Below are positions 38,885-39,116 of a stretch of 39,116 nt of DNA, in pieces. The stretch's first letter is position 1. Each line of letters begins with the position of its first letter. This stretch comes from a virus. The DNA is taken from IMG/VR virus record IMGVR_UViG_3300044960_000368, positions 1-39,116 of that record. One strand, given 5' to 3'. The translations under genes were made by a program, and so were the position numbers. The notes under the pieces are model-generated. The model searched no databases. It saw nothing but the letters and a program-made list of their open reading frames with translations, and was not told the DNA's origin.

Positions 38885-39116
38885 CGAGCCGCCAACGTGG
38901 CGACGCGCGCCCGGCGCGCGATGCCCCCTCGCCCCCCCGACACCCCTCTGGAAGCCCTTCAGGCGCGCGCTGGTTGGCCTTCGGCTTCGGGCCGCATCCA
39001 CCCCTGCGGAAAACGCCAGACCCCGCTCAGCGCGCGTCCTAGGGCCAACGGCGGGCATGTCGCGTCGCGACCGCGCGGTTCCTCCCGGGCCAGTCGGCTT
39101 ATGCGGGGGGCGTGCG
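38885..39116. other. Right-end non-coding region, possible cos side
   Basis: GC-rich, with no convincing gene. It holds a seven-pair hairpin (38904-38910 with 38914-38920) that may end the early operon, C-tracts (38925-38940) and a G-run at the extreme end (39105-39110). On the minus strand its last 18 bases would complete the gene cut at base 1 if the ends were joined, stop TAA at 39101-39099. A cos or packaging site would be expected near here. Confidence 0.4.

Noticed and set aside
38150-39058. 302-codon minus-strand frame at the right end
   Set aside because: It is antisense to the DUF6456 gene and runs through the origin region; composition is Arg/Gly/His-rich and no start site is supported.
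1-39116. Integrase, CI-type repressor or attachment site indicating a prophage
   Set aside because: No tyrosine or serine recombinase pattern and no cleavable repressor were seen. Lysogeny cannot be excluded, but nothing in the window supports it.

Overview
The window reads as one tailed phage (siphovirus) genome, or nearly all of one, from a high-GC alphaproteobacterial host. The evidence is a lambda-type head module followed by a tail tip of the gene-transfer-agent type (DUF2460, DUF2163, NlpC/P60, gp15-like hub), plus DUF6441, DUF2793, DUF6511 and DUF6456 proteins that are typical of Rhizobiales and Rhodobacterales phages. I see no integrase, tRNA, rRNA or host gene. A short minus-strand gene cut by base 1 would close after five more codons if the two ends were joined, so the 39,116 bases may be a complete genome opened at or near cos.

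Layout. Bases 235-7664 hold the plus-strand packaging and head genes: small and large terminase, gpW-like connector, portal, S49 protease with a nested scaffold, decoration protein, major capsid and head-tail attachment protein. Bases 7664-8931 are a lysis cassette: a lysozyme-like protein with a membrane anchor, overlapping i- and o-spanins and a holin-like protein. Bases 8931-21734 are tail genes, including a G/GT pair with a canonical -1 slippery site, a 729-residue tape measure, tip and hub proteins, and fibres. A strong terminator at 21818-21850 ends this late operon.

Bases 21854-29282 are a minus-strand accessory arm of short overlapping genes. It contains the most striking locus of the window: a 272-residue Nop/IS110-C-like protein (24367-25185), followed four bases after its stop by an array of 24 clear 9-bp repeats plus one degenerate terminal copy. 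Two repeat types alternate and are separated by 9-bp unique spacers (23921-24362). This is the architecture of the RNA-guided TIGR-Tas systems, here with no nuclease domain. The same arm carries two arrays (26446-27411 and 28020-29026) of about 150-bp units, each made of GCGNN pentanucleotide runs and a conserved pair of hairpins. They flank a gene of unknown function.

Bases 29283-29438 are a divergent promoter region. The rightward early genes (29439-38884) encode a Cro-like HTH protein that probably has a leaderless message, a RuvC-like resolvase, a Sak4-like ATPase with a DUF669 partner, a Cas4/RecB-like nuclease, an SF2 helicase, a DUF6511 protein and a primase-helicase. Next comes an iteron cluster that looks like a replication origin (37910-38161), then a DUF6456 protein. 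In outline, the right half replicates and recombines DNA, the left half packages it and builds the particle, and the central minus arm carries regulators, small proteins and the guide-array system.
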